Shown here: positions 36,311-45,847 of the stretch, one piece after another
Layout: the number at the start of each line of letters is the position of its first letter
Position numbering within the stretch: the stretch's first letter is position 1
Assembly: GCF_900167015.1 (NCBI RefSeq)
Contig: NZ_FUXX01000014.1
Coordinates: 1 to 52,935, forward strand
Reading direction: 5' to 3'
From: Succinivibrio dextrinosolvens DSM 3072
GTDB taxonomy: Bacteria > Pseudomonadota > Gammaproteobacteria > Enterobacterales > Succinivibrionaceae
DNA length: 52,935 nt
Notes under the pieces: generated by a model
What the model was told of the DNA's origin: nothing
The model's input: only the letters and a program-made list of their open reading frames with translations
Databases searched by the model: none
Position numbers and translations under genes: made by a program

Positions 36311-37387
36311 CTATAGTGTTTTATTAAGATTTAACATTACAAATCTGAAGAAATTCGTATCTAACACACAAAAATAATTAGAATTATCAAAAGAAATGTC
36401 ATCACCGAAGGAAAAAACAGCGTCACTGATCGGAAAATCACTCTTTGAATATGGAGTTTTTACAATTATCTTCTTTGATGTAAGAATAATGGTTCCTTCG
36501 TCCTTTGAGGTAAGCTTTGCAAATTTAGCAACAATAGCTCTGAATACAGGGCTTAGGTTCTGATTTATTTTGTACATAGGAGATGTAGATACATAGAGAA
36601 TCTTCTCAGAATTCTCTAAAGACTCACCATCAACTGCAATTGAATAGTCAGATGAAGTCTTCTCCAGCAGAGATACAGTAAGGTCTGCCTCTGCAATAAA
36701 CTTGGCAATATTGTAAGGAACTGCATTAAACTTAATCTCAAGGAGTTTTGCAATTGCCTTTGATTTTTCACAGAAAACCTGCAGATTCTCATAAAGCTTC
36801 TTGTTGTCATAACGGCTTGTCATGTACTCAAGCAGGAAAATATACTGAGCTTTAACATCAACAGCACCATCCAGAACCCAAGGAAGAGATTTTAGAGTAT
36901 CTACAGTAACCTCAGGAGTATTCTCCAGTAATCCGTCAGCTAATGTCTTGTTGGATTTCTCTCTTGCAAATATTTCCTTAAAGAAGTACTTAGGTCCGAT
37001 AGCCTTCATTCTCTGAGAATAGTTGTTAAGATAGCCGTATACATCATTGCAAGGCTCTAAAACCTCACCGTTATCATTAAAGCAGACCTTTGAATCACGA
37101 CGAAGCTCAACGTTTCTGTCATCATTAAACTTTAAGACTGTGAATATGGAAACAACTGCAGGAATGAGACCTAGAATCAGTGGATACATACCCTGAGAGA
37201 AATCACCATCCCAAAGGAAAGGAAGAGCAACAAACAGATTTACCCATCCGTACCAGCCTAAAAGGCCCTGCCATTTTGTAACCTTTACAGTATCAGGAAA
37301 CATGCATAGAGCAAGTCTGTAGTTAAACTGATTTAAAACAACTGCGATTACAGCCAGTAGCAAAAGAATAATAATTAAATCTTCCAT
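36311..37387 (-). CDS. hypothetical membrane protein of the DnaJ-like module
   Basis: 358 residues, not recognised. Three hydrophobic segments near the N-terminus (about 4-22, 38-58, 66-87) are followed by a soluble part. The end is beta-rich (GTIILTSKKIIVKT, then FPISDAVFSFGDDISF) and resembles bacterial PH-like domains in outline only. It is the first gene of the three-gene minus-strand module, 105 nt after hrpA. The spacing to the next two genes suggests one transcript. Confidence 0.78.
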   Translation of the reverse strand: MEDLIIILLLLAVIAVVLNQFNYRLALCMFPDTVKVTKWQGLLGWYGWVNLFVALPFLWDGDFSQGMYPLILGLIPAVVSIFTVLKFNDDRNVELRRDSKVCFNDNGEVLEPCNDVYGYLNNYSQRMKAIGPKYFFKEIFAREKSNKTLADGLLENTPEVTVDTLKSLPWVLDGAVDVKAQYIFLLEYMTSRYDNKKLYENLQVFCEKSKAIAKLLEIKFNAVPYNIAKFIAEADLTVSLLEKTSSDYSIAVDGESLENSEKILYVSTSPMYKINQNLSPVFRAIVAKFAKLTSKDEGTIILTSKKIIVKTPYSKSDFPISDAVFSFGDDISFDNSNYFCVLDTNFFRFVMLNLNKTL

Positions 37388-37492
37388 TTATATTCCACTT
37401 CTTAAAATTCTAAAGCATGCAAATAAACAAATGCATGACAGCAAAAAATTCTAACCTACTTAGGTCTGGAGCTCAATCAGTTACGATGAATT

Positions 37493-40400
37493 TTAACCGT
37501 GTTCGGGATATTCCTCTAAAATACGCTTAAGCTCATTTGAAATGCGCTTGTCAGAAACACTTACTCTGACTCCAAGCTGCTGAGCAAAATAGGACACTCT
37601 CAGCTCCTCAATCAGCCATTTGACGTTGATAAGATCATCTGGAATGGCAGTATATTTATAGCGAGATAAGGTATTCTTATAAAGAGTATTAACTTCCTCA
37701 ATCTTTCTGGTATGAACCAGATCACGGTTAACATCCCGGTGAACCTTCTCGATTCTGTAAAGCATTGCATCAAGATATCTTGGGATCTGCTCCAGGTACT
37801 CAACCTTGGTTGAGCTTAAAAAGCCCTTATACACAAGAGAATCAAGCTGAGCTGCCATATCCTTGTAGCTGTAGGCTACAGCAAGGTTCAGCTGACCTTT
37901 AAGCTTACGCTTAAGCTCATGAGCCTTTAAAAGAATCTTCTCAACAATATTACAGAGCTTCAAGGCTGTATCGTTCAGATCACCTCGAACCTTCTCTAAA
38001 AGCTTTTTAAAGCTCTCCTCGTCATATACAGGAGCATTGTTCTCGACCATAATAAGGTCAATTGAGGCCAGCATCAGATCATTTATCAGATCTTTGATGG
38101 TTCCCAATGGCTGATAGTACATTGAGAGTTTTGACTTGTTAGGCAGGTGCTGCTCAAGATATGCTGTAGGCTGTTTTAAGCCTAATGATAAAAGCTTTCT
38201 CTGACCGGTCCACATGGCTTTTGCCTGCTTGTATTTGCTGTCATACAGCTCGAGGGTTACGCCCTGACCTTTATCGGTTAAAGCAGGATATGCTGTAATC
38301 TCAATGCCGTTCTGGCGGGTAACCTCGGTTGGTTTTATAGTACCGAAATTCCACTCGCTTAAAGGCTTCTGAACCTTGGTGGTCTTTGATGCATACTTAC
38401 TCAGAGCATCCTTAACCTGCCCCTGAAGAGAGGCGGCGATAGCATCAAAGTTTCTGCCTTTTTTGATAACTCTGCCCTTTTCATCCTCAACAGAAAAAAT
38501 CATGAAAAGATGCTTTTCAATAAGAGTCCTGTCAAAATCATCAGCTGTGACAATCTCTCCTCCCATACGGGTAAGCTCCTTTGCAGCTCTCACATAGAGA
38601 TCATCCCTGCAGGGACCTCCCAGTGATTCAGACAGAGCCTTTGCATAGTTTGGAGCTGGGATCAGATTCTTTCTTAAGCGCTTAGGCAGAGACTTAATCA
38701 GCGAGGTTAAAAACTCAAGTCTTAAACCAGGAATCTGATAGGCAAATTCCCTGCTGTTGATTCTGTTAACAATAGCCAGAGGAATATGTACGGTAACACC
38801 GTCATCCTTTGAGGTTGGATCAAAGACATAGCTTAAAGGAAGTTTAAAGCTGTCATAATGCCAGAACTCTGGGAAATCGTGTTCCTCTACCTCATTGAAG
38901 GCATCCTTTGAAACCAGATCAATTGAGAAATTCAGGTAATCAGGCTCGCTTACGCGTTTCTCTTTCCACCATTTGTCAAAATGTCTCTGAGTCAGAATAT
39001 CCTGAGGAAGTTTCTTGTCATAGAATTCCTCTAAAACAGATGAATCAACAAGAAGATCACGGCGACGCAGCTTATCCTCTACATGCTCAACCTCGTCTAT
39101 AACCTCAAGATTATGTCTGAAGAATGCGTGATTACACTCGATATCTCCTCCGACTAGTCCATCACGGATAAAGAGTTCACGACAAAGCTTAGGATCAATA
39201 CTGGTATAAAGAACCTTTCTGCCCTGAACAACAGGAAGACCGTATAGAGAAATGGTCAGATTGGCAACAACACTCCCCTTTGATTTTGACCAGTGAGGTT
39301 CTGCATAGTTCTTTTTAACAAGATGTCTGCCAATTGACTCAACCCATAAAGGATCAATTGCGGCAACAGTTCTTGCAAACAGTCTTGAGGTCTCATTAAG
39401 CTCACCGGCACAGATCCACTTAGGCTTTTTCTTGTTGAACACTGATGAAGGATGTATTACAAACTTAATGCCTCGAGCGCCAAGATACAGTCCCTTGTCA
39501 TTGTCATCATAGTGACCGACCTGAGACAGAAGACCACTTAATATTGCCCTGTGAATTGCATCGTAGCCTGCTGGTACCTCATTTAGAGTATACTTGAGCA
39601 TCTGGCAGGAAGCTCTTAGCTGACGGAGCAGATCGAACCATTCACGGACTCTCAGATATGAGATAAATTCTGATTTTAACTTCTTGCGAAGCGCTGAGTT
39701 GCTCATCTCCTTCTGGCACTTGCAGATGTAGTGATACAGATTCAGATATGCAAGGAAATCTGACTTCTCATCATCAAATCGGGCATGCTGCTGTCTGCTC
39801 TGCTCCTGTCGGTCGACAGGTCTCTCTCTAGGATCCATGACCGCCATGGCAGAAACGATAACCAGAACCTCAGATAATGAACCTTCTCTGTGAGCCTCAA
39901 CCAACATTCTTGAGAGTCTAGGGTCACAAGGGATCTTTGATAAATCTGTACCAATCTTGGTAAGTCTTAACTCATCAGTTGAAAGACCTCGTGACTCACT
40001 GATGGCTCCGACTTCCTCTAAAAGTCTGATACCATCGGTAATCTGCTTGCCTGATGGAGGATCAATAAATGGAAATACAGTTATATTTCCAAGACGCAGA
40101 GAAACCATCTGCAGAATTACAGACGCAAGATTGGTTCTCAGAATTTCAGGATCAGTGAAATCCTGTCTTAAATCGAAATCTTCCTTTGAATAAAGTCTTA
40201 CACAGACACCTTCACTGACACGTCCGCATCGGCCTTTACGCTGATCAGCACTGGCCTTTGAAATCTTTTCAATCGGCAGACTCTGAACCTTGGTTCTAGG
40301 AGAGTATCTGCTTATTCTTGCTGTACCAGGATCAATTACATATTTGATGCCCGGAACTGTCAGAGAGGTTTCAGCCACGTTTGTTGCAAGAACAACTCTT

Positions 40401-41452
40401 ACAGTTGAATGAGGAGCAAAAATCTTGTTCTGATCAGATGTTGCAAGACGAGCATATAAAGGAAGAATCTCGGTATTAGGAAGATGAGCCTTTGAGAGGA
40501 ACTTTGAGATATCCATAATCTCACGTTCTCCTGGCAGGAATACCAGAATATCCTCTCTGCCATATTCTTTGAAAAGGAATTTAATGGCATTGAGAATACC
40601 GTTTCTCAAATCCTTCTCATCAGTTTCAACCTCATCATCATTATCAGTTTCATCTGTCTGACCAAGTGGTCTGTAAACAACTTCAACCGGATAGGTACGA
40701 CCAGAAACCTCGATAATAGGAGCATTATCAAAGTGCTCAGAGAATCTTCTGGTATTGATGGTTGCTGAAGTAATAATAAGCTTAAGATCAGAGCGAACCT
40801 TTAAAAGCTTCTTTAAATAGCCTAAAAGGAAATCAATATTAAGAGAACGCTCATGAGCCTCATCGATGATGATACAGTCATAATTTAATAGCTTTCTGTC
40901 ATGGGCTGTTTCAGCCAGAAGAATACCATCGGTCATAAGCTTGATGTAGCTTGTATCAGAGGTTACATCATTAAATCTGACCTTGTAGCCTACACTCTGA
41001 CCTAACTCCTCTCCAAGCTCTGAAGCAATTCTTGTACTTACAGCACGGGCTGCAATACGGCGAGGCTGTGTATGTCCGATAAACCCGAAACGACCTAATC
41101 CCGCCTCAAGACACATCTTCGGAATTTGTGTAGTTTTACCAGAACCGGTTTCACCTGCAATGATTACAACCTGATTGGATCTGATAGCCTCAATAATCTC
41201 TTCGCGTTTCTGAGATACAGGAAGATTCTCATCATAGGTTAAATTCGGGATATGAGATTCACGCTGCTTGAAGAACTCAAGATACTCTTCAAGTTTTTCA
41301 CAGATATAAAGCTTCTGCTCAACCTCTTTATCGCCCTGACAAGAAGAGAGCTTATTAAGCTCCCTTGAAATTAAATGTCTATGTCTGAAAGTTAATGATG
41401 GAAATTTGCTTTTTACTTCTGAGATAAATTTTTCTTGTTCTTTCTTGTCCAT
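37493..41452 (-). CDS. hrpA: DEAH-box ATP-dependent RNA helicase HrpA
   Basis: A large DEAH/RHA helicase. E. coli HrpA has been linked to mRNA processing and rescue of stalled ribosomes. Walker A is GETGSGKT (100-107) and DEAH is at 197-200. SATINTRRF, the helicase C motifs (LATNVAETSLTVPGIKYVID; DQRKGRCGR), HA2/OB-fold and the long DUF3418 C-terminal region follow. The 1319 residues match full-length HrpA (about 1300), not the shorter HrpB. It starts 2 nt after the antiporter stop, so the two are coupled. No strong ribosome-binding site of its own is seen. Confidence 0.95.
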   Translation of the reverse strand: MDKKEQEKFISEVKSKFPSLTFRHRHLISRELNKLSSCQGDKEVEQKLYICEKLEEYLEFFKQRESHIPNLTYDENLPVSQKREEIIEAIRSNQVVIIAGETGSGKTTQIPKMCLEAGLGRFGFIGHTQPRRIAARAVSTRIASELGEELGQSVGYKVRFNDVTSDTSYIKLMTDGILLAETAHDRKLLNYDCIIIDEAHERSLNIDFLLGYLKKLLKVRSDLKLIITSATINTRRFSEHFDNAPIIEVSGRTYPVEVVYRPLGQTDETDNDDEVETDEKDLRNGILNAIKFLFKEYGREDILVFLPGEREIMDISKFLSKAHLPNTEILPLYARLATSDQNKIFAPHSTVRVVLATNVAETSLTVPGIKYVIDPGTARISRYSPRTKVQSLPIEKISKASADQRKGRCGRVSEGVCVRLYSKEDFDLRQDFTDPEILRTNLASVILQMVSLRLGNITVFPFIDPPSGKQITDGIRLLEEVGAISESRGLSTDELRLTKIGTDLSKIPCDPRLSRMLVEAHREGSLSEVLVIVSAMAVMDPRERPVDRQEQSRQQHARFDDEKSDFLAYLNLYHYICKCQKEMSNSALRKKLKSEFISYLRVREWFDLLRQLRASCQMLKYTLNEVPAGYDAIHRAILSGLLSQVGHYDDNDKGLYLGARGIKFVIHPSSVFNKKKPKWICAGELNETSRLFARTVAAIDPLWVESIGRHLVKKNYAEPHWSKSKGSVVANLTISLYGLPVVQGRKVLYTSIDPKLCRELFIRDGLVGGDIECNHAFFRHNLEVIDEVEHVEDKLRRRDLLVDSSVLEEFYDKKLPQDILTQRHFDKWWKEKRVSEPDYLNFSIDLVSKDAFNEVEEHDFPEFWHYDSFKLPLSYVFDPTSKDDGVTVHIPLAIVNRINSREFAYQIPGLRLEFLTSLIKSLPKRLRKNLIPAPNYAKALSESLGGPCRDDLYVRAAKELTRMGGEIVTADDFDRTLIEKHLFMIFSVEDEKGRVIKKGRNFDAIAASLQGQVKDALSKYASKTTKVQKPLSEWNFGTIKPTEVTRQNGIEITAYPALTDKGQGVTLELYDSKYKQAKAMWTGQRKLLSLGLKQPTAYLEQHLPNKSKLSMYYQPLGTIKDLINDLMLASIDLIMVENNAPVYDEESFKKLLEKVRGDLNDTALKLCNIVEKILLKAHELKRKLKGQLNLAVAYSYKDMAAQLDSLVYKGFLSSTKVEYLEQIPRYLDAMLYRIEKVHRDVNRDLVHTRKIEEVNTLYKNTLSRYKYTAIPDDLINVKWLIEELRVSYFAQQLGVRVSVSDKRISNELKRILEEYPEHG

Positions 41453-41454
41453 AT

Positions 41455-43317
41455 TTATGAGTATTCTTCGTCGTCATTTATACTGTCAAACAGCTGCTTC
41501 TGCGCAGCCTTACGACGACGCTCAAGTTCATCCTGTTCTATTTTCTGCATTATAAGCTTATCTTTGCGCTTACGTTCAAACTCCTGCATCAGCTCAGAAG
41601 TCAGATACAATCCGGCACGTCTAATCTTGTCACCTTCAAGATCAACAACCACCAGGGAGATTTTAATCAGATTTACTCTATCTCCTGGCTGAGGATATCC
41701 GCCAATATGATAGGACATGAAATCACCCAGAGTTAAGGTCTTCTCGTATGTAGTAAGTTCAAAGCCGTACTGTTCGCCAAGCTCCATCATGAGAGTATCG
41801 GCGGCGTACATTTTATCACCTTTATATAATGGGTGTCTCTTCTCTTTTAAAGGATGAGAAAACAGAGAATTCAAAAGCAGTTCATCTGCATCTCGACCGA
41901 TTAGGGACAGAATATCGCCAACCTTGATAGGTGTATCTCCCTGACATTTAATCATCTTGCCATCACGGAAAATAGCTGCAACAGAGGTGCCCTTTGGAAA
42001 AGGAATGGTTCTTAAAATTGCTCCGTCAAAGGTTTGTTCCTTGATTCTGTAATTGAGGATTTCATAGTCGTTTGAAAGCATAATGCCCACATCTGACTTG
42101 GTAATTGGAACCATAACCGATGGAGTACATACCCTTAGGAACTTTGATAATGGAACAATCAGTGACCCCTGGAACAGCAGAGATACAATAACAACCACGA
42201 AAGCTACATTGAAGTACAGCTGAGGATTATCAAGATTCTCAAATACAGGATAGATTGCAAGTACAATAGGAACAGATCCTCTCAAGCCCACCCATGACAT
42301 GAAAATCAGATCACGATTGTTATAGGCTCTGAAGAATGGCTTTAGACACAGGAATACAGCCAGAGGTCTTGCTAGTACGGTAATTACTACGGCAATAACA
42401 ACACCAGGGAACCAGTAGTTAAACATCTCATGTGGGGTAACCAGAAGACCTAACATTAAGAACAGAGTGATCTGAGAGAGCCAGGTAAAACCTTCTGATA
42501 CAGGAAGAATATAGCTTACATGACGGGTTTTCTGATTACCGACAAACATACCGATAATAAAGATAGCCAAAAAGCCAGAACCATTGAGATAAGCTGTAAC
42601 AGCAAAACCTACAAGGCCCATACCTATAACCAGAATACAGTACAGACCAACACCCAGGGAGATATTGGCAATAATAAATCTTGCAACTGCACCTATACAG
42701 ACACCTATCAGGATACCAAAGCCAAACTGGGTTGCAAAAAACAGCAGAGCATCAGTAAGAGAGGTTGCTTTTGCTGAGGCAAAGGCAATCATGGTAGTGG
42801 TAAGAAGAATTGCCATAGGGTCGTTGGTTGCAGATTCAATCTGCAGTGTACTGCTGACATTGGTCTTAAGAGAGACATCTTCGTTTCTTGAAAGCAGAGA
42901 GAAAACAGCAGCAGCGTCAGTAGATCCTACGATACAGCCTAAAAGCAGAGACTCAATCAGGGAAATATCCAAAAGCAGATAGGCAATGCCGCCGGTAATA
43001 CCGGAGGTAAACACAACGCCCAGAGTTGCAAGTATGGTCGATTCACTTGCCACCGACTTCATGGTTGTGAAATTGGTTCTGAGTCCGCCATCAAGCAGAA
43101 TAACCGCCAGCATAAGGTTGGCTATAAAGAAAGCAGATCTGTAATCTGTATACTGAATGTGCAGAATCACACCGTCTTCACCGGTTAACATACCGATTGC
43201 CAAGAACAGCAGCAACAGTGGAGTTCCGAAGAATGATGAAAGCTTTGAGGCAAAAATTGCGAAGGTAAGCAGTAATCCCACAATAAAGAATGCGTAATTT
43301 ACATCAGTAATCTGCAT
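41455..43317 (-). CDS. K+/H+ (or Na+/H+) antiporter, CvrA/NhaP2 type
   Basis: A CPA1-family cation/proton antiporter in the inner membrane. About 12 segments cover residues 1-390, with the CPA motifs LLDGGLRTNF, GSTDAAAVFSLL, ESATNDPMAI and GLRGSVPIVLAIYP. A cytoplasmic TrkA-C domain (about 415-480) and a CorC/HlyC-like domain follow, as in E. coli CvrA. The 620-residue length includes an extra basic coiled tail (MQEFERKRKDKLIMQKIEQD) absent from most relatives. AAGGAGG lies 5 nt before the ATG. It is co-transcribed with hrpA. Confidence 0.9.
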   Translation of the reverse strand: MQITDVNYAFFIVGLLLTFAIFASKLSSFFGTPLLLLFLAIGMLTGEDGVILHIQYTDYRSAFFIANLMLAVILLDGGLRTNFTTMKSVASESTILATLGVVFTSGITGGIAYLLLDISLIESLLLGCIVGSTDAAAVFSLLSRNEDVSLKTNVSSTLQIESATNDPMAILLTTTMIAFASAKATSLTDALLFFATQFGFGILIGVCIGAVARFIIANISLGVGLYCILVIGMGLVGFAVTAYLNGSGFLAIFIIGMFVGNQKTRHVSYILPVSEGFTWLSQITLFLMLGLLVTPHEMFNYWFPGVVIAVVITVLARPLAVFLCLKPFFRAYNNRDLIFMSWVGLRGSVPIVLAIYPVFENLDNPQLYFNVAFVVVIVSLLFQGSLIVPLSKFLRVCTPSVMVPITKSDVGIMLSNDYEILNYRIKEQTFDGAILRTIPFPKGTSVAAIFRDGKMIKCQGDTPIKVGDILSLIGRDADELLLNSLFSHPLKEKRHPLYKGDKMYAADTLMMELGEQYGFELTTYEKTLTLGDFMSYHIGGYPQPGDRVNLIKISLVVVDLEGDKIRRAGLYLTSELMQEFERKRKDKLIMQKIEQDELERRRKAAQKQLFDSINDDEEYS

Positions 43318-43509
43318 CGCATCCTCCTTTTCTTGTTATTGTGGGAATCCAGAATTGAATTCTTTACATTTTCTTTAGTGTCATATTTATATTCTAAATT
43401 ATCGCCGGCTTTAAACATAGTAAAATTCAAACATTTGTCAAAATTTTTTAAAATTTTTTCGTTCTATTACACTAGGTTAGAAAGGATATACGAAAAATTG
43501 AGAAGAAAG

Positions 43510-43526
43510 TCTGAATATTATTCAGA
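43510..43526. promoter_or_regulatory. 17-nt dyad upstream of the 348-residue unknown gene
   Basis: TCTGAATA-T-TATTCAGA is perfectly symmetric and lies 75 nt before the gene at 43602, in the 284-nt divergent spacer next to the antiporter gene. It is not a LexA box (CTGT-N8-ACAG). Confidence 0.35.
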
Positions 43527-43601
43527 AAAAATCAGATCAATTTTATTGAGATTTATGCCTTTTCCATTTAATTAAGTGAGAGATAGAGCCTCTGTGATAG
43601 A

Positions 43602-44648
43602 ATGGAAGGCCGTGTATATAACAAAAGAAAAATAGATTGTATTATGGAAGAATTTGGCTTAACTCGTGTTCCCTACTACCCAGAACTGAATGTAGTTAAT
43701 AGAGATAATGTTAATAATGACTGCAGCTCACTGGTTCTGTCGGTTCTGCTTTTCTGGCATTCAAAAGATAAATATGTAAGATTCAACGCCAGATGTCATA
43801 CCCATCTTCTTGCAAGAAATCTAAGAGTAAGTCCAGAGGCTGTCAAAGAGGCACTTGAGTATCTTGCTTCCATAAAAATTCTTATAAAGGAAGAGGAAGT
43901 CATAACCACCCAAAGTGAGGATCCAGACAAGAGAACCAAGCTTAATGAGTTTTATGATCTGGATTTTCACAGCCTTCATGAATACCTAAAGACACGTGAC
44001 ATCATTATTCCTGTGAAGGTCCTGAGACTTGCATCAGATGATTATTTTGATTTCTATTCCTATATAAGTCCAAGACGACTTCCTGTGGTTCAGGGACTTT
44101 TAGGCATGGTAAAGGGAGAGAAATACGATACTGCAGCCTTAAATGCATGTGCAATCATCTGTGGTATCTGTCGCGAAAGTGAGTATGAGGATTTCTCTTA
44201 CAAGGCTCTGGCCCCAGGCTGGAGAATGCTCGCTCAGCCACCTGCAACAGCATATGATGTCGTACAGAGATACCAGAGAGAGGGCGAGCGTTCTGTAGAT
44301 ATTGATCTGATGGATGGATCCTTCTTTATGCCAGACGGAGATTACTTTGGTACAGAAAAACACAAAATCTGGCATTCAGGCAAAACCACTGAACCAAGAA
44401 TTCTTGCTGCAGCTCTTTATCTGTGTTTTACAGCTGTAGATGAGGATGTTGAATTCTACTCTGATCTGAATATGGACGAGCTTAAAGCCGCCTTTGAACT
44501 TCTATACAGATTCACATCTCTTAAGGGCAGAATCGGAGATTACTACTATCATTACCGTGATGTTCATGGAGAAAGACTCAAAGAGGAGCAGGAAAAATAC
44601 AAGGCCATCCTGGATTCTCTGGACAGCCTTGAGACTTTTGAATTTTAG
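43602..44648 (+). CDS. unknown protein with possible winged-helix N-terminus
   Basis: 348 residues, no family recognised. No signal peptide or membrane segment. Residues 45-95 have the rhythm of a winged helix (SSLVLSVLLFWHSKD, then LLARNLRVSPEAVKEALEYL and a beta hairpin), which may bind DNA. The C-terminal half is acidic and rich in Tyr. The start is uncertain: ATG at 43602 or at 43644 (MEEFGLTRVPYYPELN), neither with a strong ribosome-binding site. It lies between divergent antiporter and convergent macrodomain genes and is transcribed alone, with a terminator just after it. Confidence 0.75.
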   Translation: MEGRVYNKRKIDCIMEEFGLTRVPYYPELNVVNRDNVNNDCSSLVLSVLLFWHSKDKYVRFNARCHTHLLARNLRVSPEAVKEALEYLASIKILIKEEEVITTQSEDPDKRTKLNEFYDLDFHSLHEYLKTRDIIIPVKVLRLASDDYFDFYSYISPRRLPVVQGLLGMVKGEKYDTAALNACAIICGICRESEYEDFSYKALAPGWRMLAQPPATAYDVVQRYQREGERSVDIDLMDGSFFMPDGDYFGTEKHKIWHSGKTTEPRILAAALYLCFTAVDEDVEFYSDLNMDELKAAFELLYRFTSLKGRIGDYYYHYRDVHGERLKEEQEKYKAILDSLDSLETFEF

Positions 44649-44655
44649 AGGAATC

Positions 44656-44677
44656 TGGCGCCACTGGCGCCATTTTT
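44656..44677. terminator. bidirectional terminator between unknown gene and macrodomain gene
   Basis: A TGGCGCC-ACT-GGCGCCA hairpin followed by T5 on the plus strand, in the 27-nt gap between convergent stops. Confidence 0.8.
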
Positions 44678-45518
44678 AAATCAGATTGATATTAAAGAAA
44701 GGATGAAGCTCTGCACTGTCCTTTTCAGGCTGAGGTTCAAACTCAATCTTATAGGCCTTTGCATCTCTGTCTGATTCCACATCAAAGATAACCTTCAGAT
44801 CATTTCCATGAGCCTTGAGATCCTCATTGACGGTACTTACTGCAATCTTGGCAGCAACAGCATTTGGGAAGCCTAAAGTATCTGTAGAAATACTGCAGAA
44901 TGCCAGTGATTTAACCCCGTTCTTTCTTGCAACCTTCAAAGCCTCGGTATAGCAGGAAGCTAATGTAGCCTTTTCTCTTGGTGAAATGTTAAATCCAACC
45001 TTAGGACCTACAACATGAATTACGAATTTGCATGGAAGATTGAATCCATGAGTAATGGTTGCGGTGCCTTCCCTAGCCTCTCCGCCACCCAGAATCTTGT
45101 AGCACTCATAGCGAAGCTGCAGACCGGCTGCAGAATGAATGCAGTTGTCGATACAGTTATGACCTGCCTGGAAACATCCTAAAAGAGATGGTGTTGCAGA
45201 ATTAACAATTGCATCCACCTTTAATGTAGTTATGTCCCCCTGATGAAGACTCATATTTGAATTGATCTTAGCCTTTAAAAGACCTCCTGGCTGCACCAGT
45301 TTTTTCTCTGCAAGCTCTGCCTGAAGCAGCTGATCCTGCATTGTAAAATATTCAGGAGGAAGTTTATTCTGGACTTTATGCATATTCATAAGACCTCTTA
45401 ACAGAGCTCTCTGAGCAAAGTAGTCATCAGAAAAGGACTGAGCCTGATTCTTTAAACTAGGCACGTACTGTACTAATATCTCGATAAGCTTTTCTACTAA
45501 AGGTTCTTTCTCAGTCAT
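44676..45518 (-). CDS. Zn-dependent macrodomain protein-ADP-ribose hydrolase
   Basis: Removes mono-ADP-ribose from proteins. The N-terminal helical region (1-75) and macrodomain (about 80-260) match the Zn-macro class of staphylococci and streptococci. GDIT (94-97) and VDAIVNSAT hold the ADP-ribose-binding residues. LLGCFQAGHNCIDNCIHSAAG carries the zinc ligands C115, H120 and C122. 280 residues is normal for the class. In Gram-positive bacteria these genes sit with a SirTM sirtuin and lipoate machinery. Neither is in this window, so its target is unknown. It is transcribed divergently from lon. Confidence 0.92.
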   Translation of the reverse strand: MTEKEPLVEKLIEILVQYVPSLKNQAQSFSDDYFAQRALLRGLMNMHKVQNKLPPEYFTMQDQLLQAELAEKKLVQPGGLLKAKINSNMSLHQGDITTLKVDAIVNSATPSLLGCFQAGHNCIDNCIHSAAGLQLRYECYKILGGGEAREGTATITHGFNLPCKFVIHVVGPKVGFNISPREKATLASCYTEALKVARKNGVKSLAFCSISTDTLGFPNAVAAKIAVSTVNEDLKAHGNDLKVIFDVESDRDAKAYKIEFEPQPEKDSAELHPFFNINLI

Positions 45519-45847
45519 ATCGGTTCACCTTTATGAATGTTATTTTTATAAGACTAACTTTTTTATACCTTCACCCTCCATTTTTTTCAACAAATTTACT
45601 TTAAAAATACGGTCTACTCTGCAACTAATAAAATTTTTCTTAAAATTGCATAAAAATCAGATCTGTATAGGATTTTTCAGCAAACTGAATTTCCTTATCT
45701 AATACAAAAAGTTATTCGTAAAGATCAAAAATGCAGAAAAACAAGTTAGACAAAAGTACTTATTAGAAAAAAAATTACTTGAAAAAAAGGTGAGTTGGCA
45801 CCATGTTTAAAGAGAACGAGTGAAACTGAATTAAGGTATGAAAATAT
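45519..45847. other. 329-nt divergent region between macrodomain gene and lon
   Basis: Very AT-rich. It carries the lon heat-shock-type promoter (45778-45806). No convincing promoter for the macrodomain gene was picked out, and no small gene or RNA was recognised. Confidence 0.5.
45778..45806 (+). promoter_or_regulatory. sigma-32 (heat-shock) promoter of lon
   Basis: -35 CTTGAAA (45778-45784) is a perfect match to the sigma-32 consensus. After a 14-nt spacer, CACCATGT (45799-45806) differs at one position from CCCCATNT. It lies about 42 nt before the lon ATG. Confidence 0.8.

Noticed and set aside
43333-43575. 80-codon plus-strand frame in the antiporter-unknown gene spacer
   Set aside because: Composition follows the AT-rich spacer (Phe, Lys, Ile, Tyr), there is no ribosome-binding site and no recognisable motif.
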